From Lewinella sp. W8 (lineage in GTDB: Bacteria > Bacteroidota > Bacteroidia > Chitinophagales > Saprospiraceae): a DNA stretch of 64,000 nt. The stretch covers positions 62,001 to 126,000 of the forward strand of contig NZ_SNAQ03000009.1 of assembly GCF_004375085.3 (NCBI RefSeq). The letters run 5' to 3'. Below, piece after piece: positions 54,167 through 62,751 of this stretch. Under the pieces are notes generated by a model, which worked only from the letters and a program-made list of their open reading frames with translations, had not been told where the DNA came from and did no database searches. The position numbers and the translations under genes were made by a program. How positions within the stretch are numbered: position 1 is the first letter of the stretch; the number at the start of each line of letters is the position of its first letter.

Positions 54167-55821
54167 ATGTCGCCCGTATTGCTCCTCCATCCCGATGACC
54201 ACCTGGTCGTTGCCCTCCGTGATCTGCGGGCGGGCCAGGAGGTGTCTTTGCCGGACGGAACGGCGATCACTATCCGGGAGGATATCCCGGCCAAGCACAA
54301 GTTTTCCCGGACGGATTTGGGCGACGGCGCGCAGGTGCGGATGTACGACACCGTAGTGGGCCGGGTACGTGGAATCCTGGGCGCGGGCGGCCGGGTCACC
54401 ACGGACAACCTCCGGCACGCCACCGACGATTACCAGCTCGACCATCACGTCGCTCCCACTGGACGCCCCCGGACGTCAGCCACCTCCGCGATCGGCGGTG
54501 GTTGGGCTACGCCCGGCCGGATGGCCGGGCCGGCACGGCTAACTACTGGCTCATCGTCCCCCTCGTATTCTGCGAAAACCAGAACGTCGCCACCCTCCAG
54601 CGGGCGCTCTCCGAGCAACTGGGCTTCGCGGCGGGAAAAGCGTCGGAACTGGACCTCTCGGCCATGATTCTGGCGTACCGGGAGGGCGCCAGCGCGGAGG
54701 CGCTGCGGGAAGTGCCGGTGCGCTACCGGGTGACCGAACGGGCGCGCTCTCCCCTCTTCCCCAACGTCGACGGCATCAAGTACCTGCTGCACGAAGGGGG
54801 CTGCGGCAACAGCAAGAGCGACGTGGAGGCCCTGCTGCGCCTGCTGGCCGGGTACATCACCCACCCCAACGTGGCCGGGGCCACGGTGATCGGATTGGGC
54901 TGCCAGTTTGCCCAGGCGGGGATGCTGCGGGCGGCCGTGCAGCGCAGCGCCCCCGGCTACAATCGCCCGTTGTACATCCTCGAACAACAGCAATACGGCA
55001 CCGAAGAGCAGCTGCTTACCGAGGCCGCGAGGGTCACCTTCATTGGCCTTACCGAAGCCAACCGGATCACCCGCAGCCCCCAGCCGCTCCATAACCTGAG
55101 TCTGGGCCTGGAATGCGGCGGCTCCGACGGCTTCTCGGGCATTTCGGCCAACCCCACCCTGGGACGGGTTTCTGACCTGCTGGTGGCGGCGGGCGGGCGC
55201 GCCCTCCTCGCCGAGTTCCCCGAACTCAACGGCGTGGAGCAGGAGCTGGTGAACCGATGCCGCACGGCCGAAAGTGCCCAAAAATTTGTGTCCCTCATGC
55301 GGGCCTACGCCGCCAGTGCCGTGCGGGCGGGCTCCACCTTCGCCGACAATCCCAGCCCCGGCAACATCCGCGAGGGACTGATCACCGACGCGATGAAGAG
55401 CGCCGGCGCCGCCCGCAAGGGCGGCAGCAGTCCGATCGTCGACGTGCTGGACTACGGTGAAGTCGCCACCCGGGCCGGCCTCCACCTGCTCAACACTCCC
55501 GGCAACGACGTGGAGTCCACCACCGCCCTGGCCGGGGCGGGCGCCAACCTGATCGTGTTCACCACGGGCCTGGGCACGCCCACGGGCAACCCGGTCGCGC
55601 CCGTCGTTAAAATTGCCTCCAACTCGGCCCTCGCCGAGCGCATGCCCGACATCATCGACTTCGACTGCGGGGCCATCATCCGCGGCAAAACCACCATCGA
55701 CGCCCTGGCCGAGCAGCTCCTCAACTACCTCCTCGAGGTAGCCAGCGGCCGGGTGACGCCCGCCGCCGTGCGGCGGGGGCAGGATGACTTTATTCCGTGG
55801 CGGCGGGGGGTGTCGTTGTGA
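54167..55821 (+). pseudogene. uxaA: Altronate dehydratase (UxaA family) interrupted by a frameshift
   Basis: UxaA dehydrates D-altronate in hexuronate breakdown. ATG 54167 starts the SAF domain (VLLLHPDDHLVVALRDLRAGQEV ... IPAKHKF); this frame is right through QLDHH at ~54448. The family sequence then continues in another frame: RRSHWTPPDVSHLRDRRWLGYARPDGRAGTANYWL onward to PWRRGVSL at 55821, covering the catalytic core (GCGNSKSD, GLGCQFAQAG, GLECGGSDGFSG). A two-base insertion (CA at about 54446-54447) or one-base loss would explain it. If real, the product is broken; a sequencing error is equally possible. Without the shift the enzyme would be about 550 residues, the usual length. No other hexuronate genes are nearby. 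Confidence 0.8.
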
Positions 55822-56108
55822 GGCGGGGAAAGAGGCTTCAGGCCTTAGGATACAGGATTAAGCAGACAGGTCAAACCTTGGCGAACATTCGGAAAAGGCT
55901 TGCTCCGCAGGCCGGTCGTGGGGAAAGCCCAATGGTGCCCGTCGCTATGCGGCGGGAAAAGAGGCTTCAGGTTTTAGGATACAGGATTAAGCAGAAAGGG
56001 CAAGCCGTGGCGAACATTCGGAAAAGGCTTGCTCCGTAGGCCGGTCGCGGGGAAAGTCCAATGGTGCCCGTCGCTATTTGGCGGGAGCAGGATGGCTTTA
56101 TTCCGCGG
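55773..56108. repeat. Tandem 129-base repeats derived from the end of the UxaA gene
   Basis: Two copies (about 55832-55960 and 55961-56089) agree at most positions. The UxaA end sequence at 55773-55801 reappears at 56080-56108 with three mismatches, so one duplication unit includes the gene end. The period is 43 codons and a frame stays open across both copies (55797-56039), but I doubt that it is translated. Confidence 0.75.
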
Positions 56109-56224
56109 GAGAGGGAAGTCTTGATGGGAATGCATCACCTCCCGCCATAAACCTTCGCCGGATAAATCCGGCGCTACTGAATCATCTGGTGTTCTGCCTA
56201 ACCGTTTTAAGAAGAGAACCGGGC
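56109..56224. repeat. Family B hairpin repeat, minus-strand copy, and flanks
   Basis: On the minus strand, CAGTAGCG followed by CCGGATTTATCCGG begins at 56179, matching copies at 25619 and 31953. It lies 46 bases from the stop of the DUF192 gene. Confidence 0.65.
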
Positions 56225-56770
56225 TCACCAAACCACCCGGTCGCCCAACTTCACGTTGTGCCGTTGACAGAAGCCGGCGTTGACCTCCAGGACGTACTTC
56301 GCGGGGGCTCCACTGGGGATGGGATCGGTACTCTTCGGGGTCGTATCGGGGGCGATGGAGACGATCTCCTTGTCGGAATCGATGTAGATAATGTCGAGGG
56401 AAATCAGGGTATTGAGCATCCAGAAGCTCTGGGGCTCTTCGGCTTCCATGAGGAAGAGCATGCCACGGTCCGCCTGCATTTGGGGGCGGTACATCAGTCC
56501 CTGGACGATATCCTCGCGGTTATCGGCGATTTCGATGTCGATGTTGACCAGGGCGTTGCCGGTGGTCCCATCACTGATGGTGAGTTCGCCTTCCTTGGTG
56601 AAGGTGGGCCCGCCGCTGGCGGGCTGACGGGGAATGGACATAAGGATAAAACCGATGAGGGCCAGGCCCAGTAAGCCGACGATGGTCCATTTGGCCCAGC
56701 CGGAACGCTTCTTGGGTTGGTAATTGTCGGTAATGCTGCGGCGCTTCGGCGATTTGGGTTTACGGGCCAT
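56225..56770 (-). CDS. DUF192 family membrane-anchored protein
   Basis: ATG 56770 (MARKPKSPKRRSITDNYQPKKR) gives 181 residues with a basic N-terminus, one membrane helix (WTIVGLLGLALIGFILMSI) and a periplasmic DUF192 domain: VNIDIEIADNREDIVQGLMYRPQMQADRGMLFLMEAEEPQSFWMLNTLISLDIIYIDSDKEIVSI and the tail AKYVLEVNAGFCQRHNVKLGDRV. DUF192 is a compact beta domain of unknown function, sometimes exported. A longer frame to 57157 has no family support. The gene is divergent from ribA, 186 bases apart. Confidence 0.88.
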   Translation of the reverse strand: MARKPKSPKRRSITDNYQPKKRSGWAKWTIVGLLGLALIGFILMSIPRQPASGGPTFTKEGELTISDGTTGNALVNIDIEIADNREDIVQGLMYRPQMQADRGMLFLMEAEEPQSFWMLNTLISLDIIYIDSDKEIVSIAPDTTPKSTDPIPSGAPAKYVLEVNAGFCQRHNVKLGDRVVW

Positions 56771-56956
56771 GGAGTCTGGTAGTTGGGGAACTTTGGGGCG
56801 GAATTGTCGTATCGCGTCGCCCGAATCGGCCCAAAGATAAGACTTCGGACAACCACCCTCGCTTTTGGGCGTTTGTAAAGGGCACCAGCGATGCTGCGGC
56901 GCCAACGGCGCCCGACCTGGCATCGCCACGGCATTCAGAAAGTATCCCCGACGAAA

Positions 56957-57598
56957 ATGGCCGCAAACGGCGCTCCAATTCTGCTCCCCTCCACGACTTC
57001 CGCCGCCGCTACGCGGCGGGCCGAAGCCCTGATCCCCACCCCCTTCGGAGAATTCCGCATGATCGCCTATTCCGCCGACCCCGAAGCCTACGCCCCCCAC
57101 CTGGCCCTGGTGCACCCGGACATGGACCCCTCCGCGGAGGTGATCACCCGCATCCACTCGGAATGCATCACGGGGGACCTATTCGGGTCGAAGCGCTGCG
57201 ACTGCGGGGAACAACTCAACCGCTCCATGCGCATTGCCGCCGCCGGGGCGGGCATTGTGATTTACCTCCGACAGGAAGGCCGGGGCATCGGCATCATCAA
57301 CAAGCTCAAGGCCTACCAACTTCAGGACCAGGGCTTGGACACCATCCAGGCCAACGTTCACCTCGGCCTGGACATTGACGGACGGGATTACGCCGTCGCC
57401 CAGGGGATTCTACAGGACCTTGGCGTCAGTAAAATTCAGCTACTCACCAACAATCCCGAGAAGGTGGAAGCCTTCGGGGAAGGGCCGGTCGAAGTAGTAC
57501 GACGCCTACCCATCGTCGTGGACCCCAGCAAAGAAAATCGGGGGTACCTCCACACGAAGGAAACCAGCATGGGCCACTGGCTCAACCTCTTCCACTAG
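56957..57598 (+). CDS. ribA: GTP cyclohydrolase II
   Basis: The enzyme opens the imidazole ring of GTP, the first step of riboflavin synthesis. ATG 56957 gives 213 residues. Zinc ligands are the cysteines in ECITGDLFGSKRCDCGEQL; RQEGRGIGIINKLKAYQLQDQGLDT and GVSKIQLLTNNPEKVEA are the GTP-binding and catalytic regions. The DHBP synthase half present in fused RibBA is absent, so that step must be encoded elsewhere. No FMN riboswitch element is seen upstream, although the gap to the DUF192 gene was only inspected by eye. Confidence 0.95.
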   Translation: MAANGAPILLPSTTSAAATRRAEALIPTPFGEFRMIAYSADPEAYAPHLALVHPDMDPSAEVITRIHSECITGDLFGSKRCDCGEQLNRSMRIAAAGAGIVIYLRQEGRGIGIINKLKAYQLQDQGLDTIQANVHLGLDIDGRDYAVAQGILQDLGVSKIQLLTNNPEKVEAFGEGPVEVVRRLPIVVDPSKENRGYLHTKETSMGHWLNLFH

Positions 57599-57605
57599 CG
57601 CCCGA

Positions 57606-57884
57606 TCAAGTGGCCGCCGGCAAGCCAAGGTAAGCCCAGGTTAACCCCAGCAGGATTACTCCGGCCAGCAGACTCAGCACCCAGTACCACTGCTCCCGGC
57701 GACGCTCCGCGCGATACTTCTCCAGCAGTTGTCTGACGACCAGTTTACTGGCCACGGGGTGAGGCTTGCCATTTTCCCGACTGCTCTCCCGGGAAGCCGA
57801 ACGCTCAAACAGGTTATTTCTCCCCTTCCGTAAGGAGGCGTTGGCTTTGACGCTGTTGATCATGTGTGAGCTGAATCCGGCCAT
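57606..57884 (-). CDS. Small membrane protein, unknown function
   Basis: ATG 57884 gives 92 residues: MAGFSSHMINSVKANASLRKGRNNLFERS, then a basic stretch and one C-terminal membrane helix (WYWVLSLLAGVILLGLTWAYLGL). The opening pattern (SSHMINSVKANASLRKGRN) is one I recall from short conserved Bacteroidota proteins. It is convergent with ribA, 7 bases apart. No function can be assigned. Confidence 0.65.
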   Translation of the reverse strand: MAGFSSHMINSVKANASLRKGRNNLFERSASRESSRENGKPHPVASKLVVRQLLEKYRAERRREQWYWVLSLLAGVILLGLTWAYLGLPAAT

Positions 57885-57986
57885 GGCTTTGGTGTTTGGT
57901 GTACCATTCAATATCGGTTACCACCATTTTCTTACCCAATTTACCGGGCCAATCCCGGTTCCGCATCGACGAACACCGCCCGCACG

Positions 57987-58020
57987 AAAAACCCCGGCCC
58001 ACGTGGTTACGCGGCCGGGG
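57987..58020 (-). terminator. Intrinsic terminator of the large repeat protein gene
   Basis: Minus-strand stem CCCCGGCC / GGCCGGGG with a 13-base loop, followed by TTTTT, 110 bases after the stop at 58130. Confidence 0.8.
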
Positions 58021-58129
58021 GAAACCCTACAATCAGGGTTTGAACTATGTGCATCCTCCCTGGAATAAACCAATTGTTCTCGTTAATAGGGCCAGGGCGT
58101 TCGTCAACTCAATCTTTGGTCAACCATTA

Positions 58130-61100
58130 CTAGTATTTTATCCACTTTACGGTTTGCGATCCGCTGGGAGCGTCGGTCCGCAGCAGGTAGAAGCCGGGGG
58201 GCAGGTCACGAACATCGAGGGGCTGGCCTTCGGCCAGCGTGGCGGCCCGCAGTGGACGTCCGTGCTGGTCCAGCACCGTGACCGGGCCGCCGGCGAAGCC
58301 ATCCAGATAAAGCTCGTCCACCGCCGGGTTGGGATAGGGCCGGATGGCCACGCCCTCACTACGGTCAACCGTCACCAGCCGCACTTCGCTGAAGCTTTCC
58401 GTACCGTCGAAATCTACCTGGCGCAGGCGGTAGTAGTTCAGGCCCGCCAGTGGAGCTTCGTCCAGAAACGTATAGGATTGCTCCTCGCTGGTCGTGCCGG
58501 CACCTGCGACCTCGCCCAAGGCCACGAAGGAATCCCCGTCGCCGCTCCGCTCAATCGAAAAGTGGCTGTTCCCGGATTCGGAAGCCGTTTGCCAGTCGAG
58601 CAGCACCCGTTTTTTGGGCGCCAGCCGGGCGGTGAACGCCAAAAATTCGACGGGCAGTGAAAGGTCCGTGCGGAAGAGGTAGAAGGTGGAGAATCCCCCC
58701 GTGAAAAATTCGTAGAAGCGGTCCGTTTGTTGGCACCCCCGAAAGCCGACCTCGGTCAGCGCCATGGCCTCGGCGTTCTGGGCCGAATAGCCCGATCCAC
58801 AGTCATCGTCGGTGGTCTTGATGATGGAATAGGTGTTGGGGTCGCCGCCGAGGGCCGCCAGTTCTTCTTCCAGGTAAAAGAGCCGCACGTAAACGGGTTC
58901 CCGATTGGGTTGCACCTCGTTACCATCTTCGTCAAAGAAGGTAATCGATATCCGTTTACTCAGGTGCTCCAGCGCACCACTTCCTTCCGTGGGGGAGCCG
59001 GTACGGTAAACGCTGGTCACCGCCTCAAATAGATTCGTGTTATTGCCGATGATGAGCTCGGCGATCAGTTGTCCCTGGGGGGTTCTGATTTCATTGACGG
59101 CCTGTCCGACCGCCAGTTCCGTGGTCGTACTCACGCAGTTGTTGCGCTCTCCCCGGAAAATGCCGTCCAGCACGTTGAGCGTCACCGTGGCCGTACAGCT
59201 GGCCTGATTCCGGGACTCATCCTCCACCGTCAACGTCACCACGGTGGCACCGGCGTCGTCGCAATCAAGGCTCGTCACGTCCAGGAACCCACCGGCGATC
59301 GAACCGCAACCGTCGGAGCTACCGTCGTCAAACATCCCGGCATTCAGGCTAAGGGTTTCGTCCTCCAGAATGGTAAAGGTCCGGTTACGGCAGCGGGCCA
59401 CCGGCGGCGCGAAATCGCCCTGACTGCAGATAACTTTGACGGTGAACACCACCGTTTCCGTCACCAGATTTCCGCCCTCATCTTCGGCGGTGTAGGTGGC
59501 CGTCACGTCGTAGGTGCCGGGGTCCGCGGGGGCCGTATGAATGGCCCGGGCAGTGATCGACTGGCCGGGTTGTAGCACAAAGGAGGTAGTCGTTACTTCT
59601 CCGAAAAGGTCCGTCGTCCAGGCGTGATTCGTCAGAGGGCCAAGGCCGGTATTACTGACGGGGTACTCGACGTAAATATTTTCTCCGGCTCCCGTCGTGA
59701 TCTGATCACCGCCGCCCGTTCCAGTGCCGCAGGTAGCCAGGCTGGTTGGGTCCGTGCAAATGTCCGAGGCCAGGTAAGTTTCCACGTCGAGCGTGGAGGA
59801 CGGCTCCACCACGATTACGGTATACCCAAAGGTTACCGTCAGCACGTTTCCGCCCTCATCCTCGGACGTCCAGGTGGCCGTAATGTTGTAGGTGCCGGGG
59901 GCATCCGGGGCTTTTTCCAGTGTCTGCCCGATGATGGTAGTTCCCGGATCCAGGTTAAAACTCGTGTTGGCCACTACGCCGTAGCGGCTGTCCGTCCAGG
60001 CGTGGTTGGTCAGAAAACCCGGCCCCGTATTGGTAACGGGGTACCGGATCAGCAGGGAGTCGCCCGCCGCTACGGTGATCGTCGAGGGACCATCGCTGGC
60101 ACCGCAGGTCGCGATGCTGGTGGGGTCCGCACACACGTCTCGCGCCCGGTAGAGCTCCACCGACAGCGTACCGCTGGGACCCTCCACAATGATGGTGTAG
60201 ATGAAGGTTTCCGTCAGCACGTTTCCGCCCTCATCCTCGGACGTCCAGGTGGCCGTAATGTTGTAGGTGCCGGGGGCATCCGGGGCTTTTTCCAGTGTCT
60301 GCCCGATGATGGTCGACCCCGGATCCAGGTTAAAACTCGTGTTGGCCACTACGCCGTAGCGGCTGTCCGTCCAGACGTGGTTGGTCAGAAAACCCGGCCC
60401 CGTATTGGTAACGGGGTACCGGATCAGCAGGGAGTCGCCCGCCGCTACGGTGATCGTCGAGGGACCATCGCTGGCACCGCAGGTACCAAGATCGGTGGGG
60501 TCCGCACACACGTCCCGCGCCCGGTAGAGCTCCACGGACAGCGTACCACTGGGCCCCTCCACGATGATGCTGTAAAGGAAGGTTTCCGTCAGCACGTTGC
60601 CGCCCTCGTCTTCGGCCGTCCAGGTGGCCGAGAGGAGGTAGGTCCCGGGGACATCCGGGGCTTTTTCCAGTGTCTGCCCGATGATGGTCGACCCCGGATC
60701 CAGGTTAAAACTCGTGTTGGCCACTACGCCGTAACGGCTGTCCGTCCAGACGTGGTTGGTTAGAAAACCCGGCCCCGTATTGGTAACGGGGTACCGGATC
60801 AGCAGGGAGTCGCCCGCCGCTACGGTGATGGTCGCGGGGCCATCGCTGGCACCGCAGGTGCCAAGATCGGTGGGGTCCGCGCACACGTCCCGTGCCCGGT
60901 AGAGCTCCACGGACAAGGTACCGCTAGGTCCCTGCACGATGACGGTGTAGTTTGCCCGTCGGGTAAGCGCATTACCCGCCGGGTCTTCGGCCGTCCAGGT
61001 CAATTGATAGTTGTACGTTCCCGGTGTGAAGGGTGCGCGTTGCAGGCTCTGGGCGATAATCGTTTGCCCGGGCTCCAAATCGAAGGCAGTGCTGGCGATT

Positions 61101-61744
61101 GGCCCGAAGACATTGTCCGTCCAGACGTGGTTCGTCAGCGTATTCAGGCCCGTATTCGTGGTGGGAAAGCGAAGCAGAAGGCTATCGCCGGCGGCCACCG
61201 TAATGGTACTGGAGCCTCCACTGGCACCACAAGTACCGAGGTCCGTCGGATTGGCGCATACTTCCCGGGCACGGTAGAGCTCTGCCGAAACCGTCCCTCT
61301 GGGGGAGACGACATCAATTTTGTAGGTAGACTCCCGGCTCGCCTGATTCCCCCGGTCATCTTCCACCAGGGCCTCTACGGGAATTTCCAGGGTTTCGGGG
61401 TTGGTAAATCCGGGATATCTCCGGGTGATGGTGTAGGTTTCTCCCGGACCCACGAGGATATCCGAGAAAGCGACCACCTCACCAAACCGGTCGTCCCGAA
61501 TGCCGAGCTTGGTGATTTTCACTCCCGCCGTATTGTTGATGACGCGGTAGGTGACCACGATGTCATCGTCCTGCCCGGGAAGGTAGGTGAGGAATTCCAT
61601 TCCCTCGGGAACGGGGTCGCAGTCGTCGGGGTCGGGATTCATGCAGTAGCCTTCCGCCAAACCGACGTTGGTCGTCAGGGTGAGTTGGGCGCGAGCGCAG
61701 GTGCAAAGGAAAAGCAGAAGAGCAAGGGATAATAGAGGGCGCAT
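58130..61744 (-). CDS. Large secreted protein with five tandem ~125-residue repeats and T9SS sorting domain
   Basis: The 1204-residue product has a signal peptide (MRPLLSLALLLFLCTCARAQ), an N-terminal beta domain, then five related units of ~125 residues (about residues 150-775) beginning S(P/S)RGT/GPSGTL...VELYRARDVC and ending TETF.YTIIVE. The middle units are almost identical in DNA, with a 375-base period. Next come an HYR-like domain (PPVARCRNRTFTILEDE ... DDAGATVVTLTVEDESRNQ), a mixed region and a type A T9SS sorting domain (VAIRPYPNPAVDELYLDGF ... LPPGFYLLRTD). It is probably an adhesin-like or matrix surface protein. Paired cysteines (VC.DPT.LGTC) in every unit may form disulfides. 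Confidence 0.87.
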   Translation of the reverse strand: MRPLLSLALLLFLCTCARAQLTLTTNVGLAEGYCMNPDPDDCDPVPEGMEFLTYLPGQDDDIVVTYRVINNTAGVKITKLGIRDDRFGEVVAFSDILVGPGETYTITRRYPGFTNPETLEIPVEALVEDDRGNQASRESTYKIDVVSPRGTVSAELYRAREVCANPTDLGTCGASGGSSTITVAAGDSLLLRFPTTNTGLNTLTNHVWTDNVFGPIASTAFDLEPGQTIIAQSLQRAPFTPGTYNYQLTWTAEDPAGNALTRRANYTVIVQGPSGTLSVELYRARDVCADPTDLGTCGASDGPATITVAAGDSLLIRYPVTNTGPGFLTNHVWTDSRYGVVANTSFNLDPGSTIIGQTLEKAPDVPGTYLLSATWTAEDEGGNVLTETFLYSIIVEGPSGTLSVELYRARDVCADPTDLGTCGASDGPSTITVAAGDSLLIRYPVTNTGPGFLTNHVWTDSRYGVVANTSFNLDPGSTIIGQTLEKAPDAPGTYNITATWTSEDEGGNVLTETFIYTIIVEGPSGTLSVELYRARDVCADPTSIATCGASDGPSTITVAAGDSLLIRYPVTNTGPGFLTNHAWTDSRYGVVANTSFNLDPGTTIIGQTLEKAPDAPGTYNITATWTSEDEGGNVLTVTFGYTVIVVEPSSTLDVETYLASDICTDPTSLATCGTGTGGGDQITTGAGENIYVEYPVSNTGLGPLTNHAWTTDLFGEVTTTSFVLQPGQSITARAIHTAPADPGTYDVTATYTAEDEGGNLVTETVVFTVKVICSQGDFAPPVARCRNRTFTILEDETLSLNAGMFDDGSSDGCGSIAGGFLDVTSLDCDDAGATVVTLTVEDESRNQASCTATVTLNVLDGIFRGERNNCVSTTTELAVGQAVNEIRTPQGQLIAELIIGNNTNLFEAVTSVYRTGSPTEGSGALEHLSKRISITFFDEDGNEVQPNREPVYVRLFYLEEELAALGGDPNTYSIIKTTDDDCGSGYSAQNAEAMALTEVGFRGCQQTDRFYEFFTGGFSTFYLFRTDLSLPVEFLAFTARLAPKKRVLLDWQTASESGNSHFSIERSGDGDSFVALGEVAGAGTTSEEQSYTFLDEAPLAGLNYYRLRQVDFDGTESFSEVRLVTVDRSEGVAIRPYPNPAVDELYLDGFAGGPVTVLDQHGRPLRAATLAEGQPLDVRDLPPGFYLLRTDAPSGSQTVKWIKY
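59800..61290 (-). repeat. Near-identical 375-base tandem coding repeats
   Basis: For example, TGGGGTCCGC recurs at 60121, 60496 and 60871, exactly 375 bases apart, and long flanking stretches match. Synonymous sites are also conserved, so the copies arose or were homogenised recently. The outermost units (near 59760 and 61260) are more divergent. Confidence 0.85.
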
Positions 61745-61864
61745 AGTTCTAGAGGATTTCTCTAGGGACGGTAGCCCTGCCCGAATTCCACAACGGGCTC
61801 GAAAATACTTTTGGGGAGGCTTTCCGGGCTAACCCGACGGAAAAAATTCCCCTACCTTAGTCGA

Positions 61865-62410
61865 ATGGCAAATTTGCTGGAACAGTTATACGTTCACCTG
61901 GACGCGGCCGACCTCTGGCACGATCGTTTTACCATCAAACGCGGGGAGCACCTCCACATGGAGGGTAAAACCGACACCAACATCTATTACGTGGAAGAAG
62001 GAACCCTGCGTTCCTACGTAGTGGTCAACGACGAAGAGCAGTGCATCCGCTTCGGGTACGCGGGGGACTTTATTGGGGCGATGGATTCTTACATCAACCA
62101 TCGCCCCACCAATTTCAATACCCAGGCGTTGAAAAGGTGTACCGTTCGGGTGCTTCGCCAATCGGACTTCCAGGGCATGATGGTCTCCTCCCCCGCCCTG
62201 GCCGAATTGTGGCAGCGCATCATGAGCTGGATGATCGTAGGGCAACTGGAGCGGGAAATTGACCTGCTCACGAACTCTCCCGAAGAGCGCTACCTTCGGG
62301 TTTTAAACCGGGGCACTAGGGTGTTCCAGGAAATCCCCGCCAAGTACATCGCCAATTATCTGCGGATGACGCCGGAGACCCTGTCTCGGGTCCGGTCCCG
62401 ACTGGGTTAG
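61865..62410 (+). CDS. Crp/Fnr family cyclic-nucleotide-binding regulator
   Basis: ATG 61865 gives 181 residues. Residues ~20-115 form the cNMP-binding beta roll (RFTIKRGEHLHMEGKTDTNIYYVEEGTLRSYVVVNDEEQCIRFGYAGDFIGAMDSYINHRP); the PRTS-type phosphate motif is not evident, so it may not bind cAMP. The C-terminal helices include a short helix-turn-helix (EIPAKYIANYLRMTPETLSRVRSRLG) after EREIDLLTNSPEERYLRVL. It is divergent from the large repeat protein (120-base gap), so it could regulate it; no operator is seen. Confidence 0.87.
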   Translation: MANLLEQLYVHLDAADLWHDRFTIKRGEHLHMEGKTDTNIYYVEEGTLRSYVVVNDEEQCIRFGYAGDFIGAMDSYINHRPTNFNTQALKRCTVRVLRQSDFQGMMVSSPALAELWQRIMSWMIVGQLEREIDLLTNSPEERYLRVLNRGTRVFQEIPAKYIANYLRMTPETLSRVRSRLG

Positions 62411-62446
62411 TCGGCGGCAACCGACGGTGTAAAACTTGCCTGGATT

Positions 62447-62587
62447 TTAGCGGGATTCCAGCTCCTCGATGACGGAGCGGTAAAAATCGTTGTCTGCGGA
62501 CAGATCAAAATCGAAGCTGGGCAGGCTCAGGGCCGCCGAAGCTACGGGAACGGCAAGTACGGGAAGCAACAGTAGGAAATAGATCAT
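62447..62587 (-). CDS. 46-residue secreted or membrane peptide (tentative)
   Basis: ATG 62587 to TAA 62447 encodes MIYFLLLLPVLAVPVASAALSLPSFDFDLSADNDFYRSVIEELESR (given here only to describe it: a hydrophobic start with a signal-peptide-like end, then an acidic tail). It lies between the Crp/Fnr gene and the terminator of the next gene. Its frame is clean and its composition protein-like, but no homolog is known to me; it may be chance. Confidence 0.4.
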   Translation of the reverse strand: MIYFLLLLPVLAVPVASAALSLPSFDFDLSADNDFYRSVIEELESR

Positions 62588-62691
62588 TACGAAAGCGTTT
62601 AGGGTCAGTTAGAAATCCTGGATGGTACCAGTGTTGCCCTAGGGACGTTCCATTAACCAAAAATCCACATGGTGCCCAAAAAATCTGTCGC

Positions 62692-62730
62692 CAAAAAAGA
62701 AACCCGACGGAGGGGACGTCCGTCGGGTTT
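62692..62730 (-). terminator. Intrinsic terminator of the right-edge outer-membrane gene
   Basis: Minus-strand stem AAACCCGACGGA / TCCGTCGGGTTT with a 7-base loop is followed by CTTTTTT, 22 bases after the stop at 62752. Confidence 0.9.
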
Positions 62731-62751
62731 GCAGGAATGATCCGCAGCGTA

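Noticed and set aside
52000-54448. Very long minus-strand open frame opposite the metalloprotease
   Set aside because: Shadow frame caused by GC-rich codon bias; the plus-strand protein has a signal peptide and the complete zinc motif.
55797-56039. 80-codon open frame across the tandem repeats
   Set aside because: It starts inside the UxaA gene in another frame and exists only because the repeat period is a multiple of three; no known domain.
56771-56956. Possible FMN riboswitch before ribA
   Set aside because: I saw none of the conserved RFN-element blocks in this 186-base gap, although a model search was not possible.
59000-61700. Plus-strand frames of 168-379 codons opposite the repeat protein
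   Set aside because: They inherit the repeats of the minus-strand gene and lack signal peptides or motifs.
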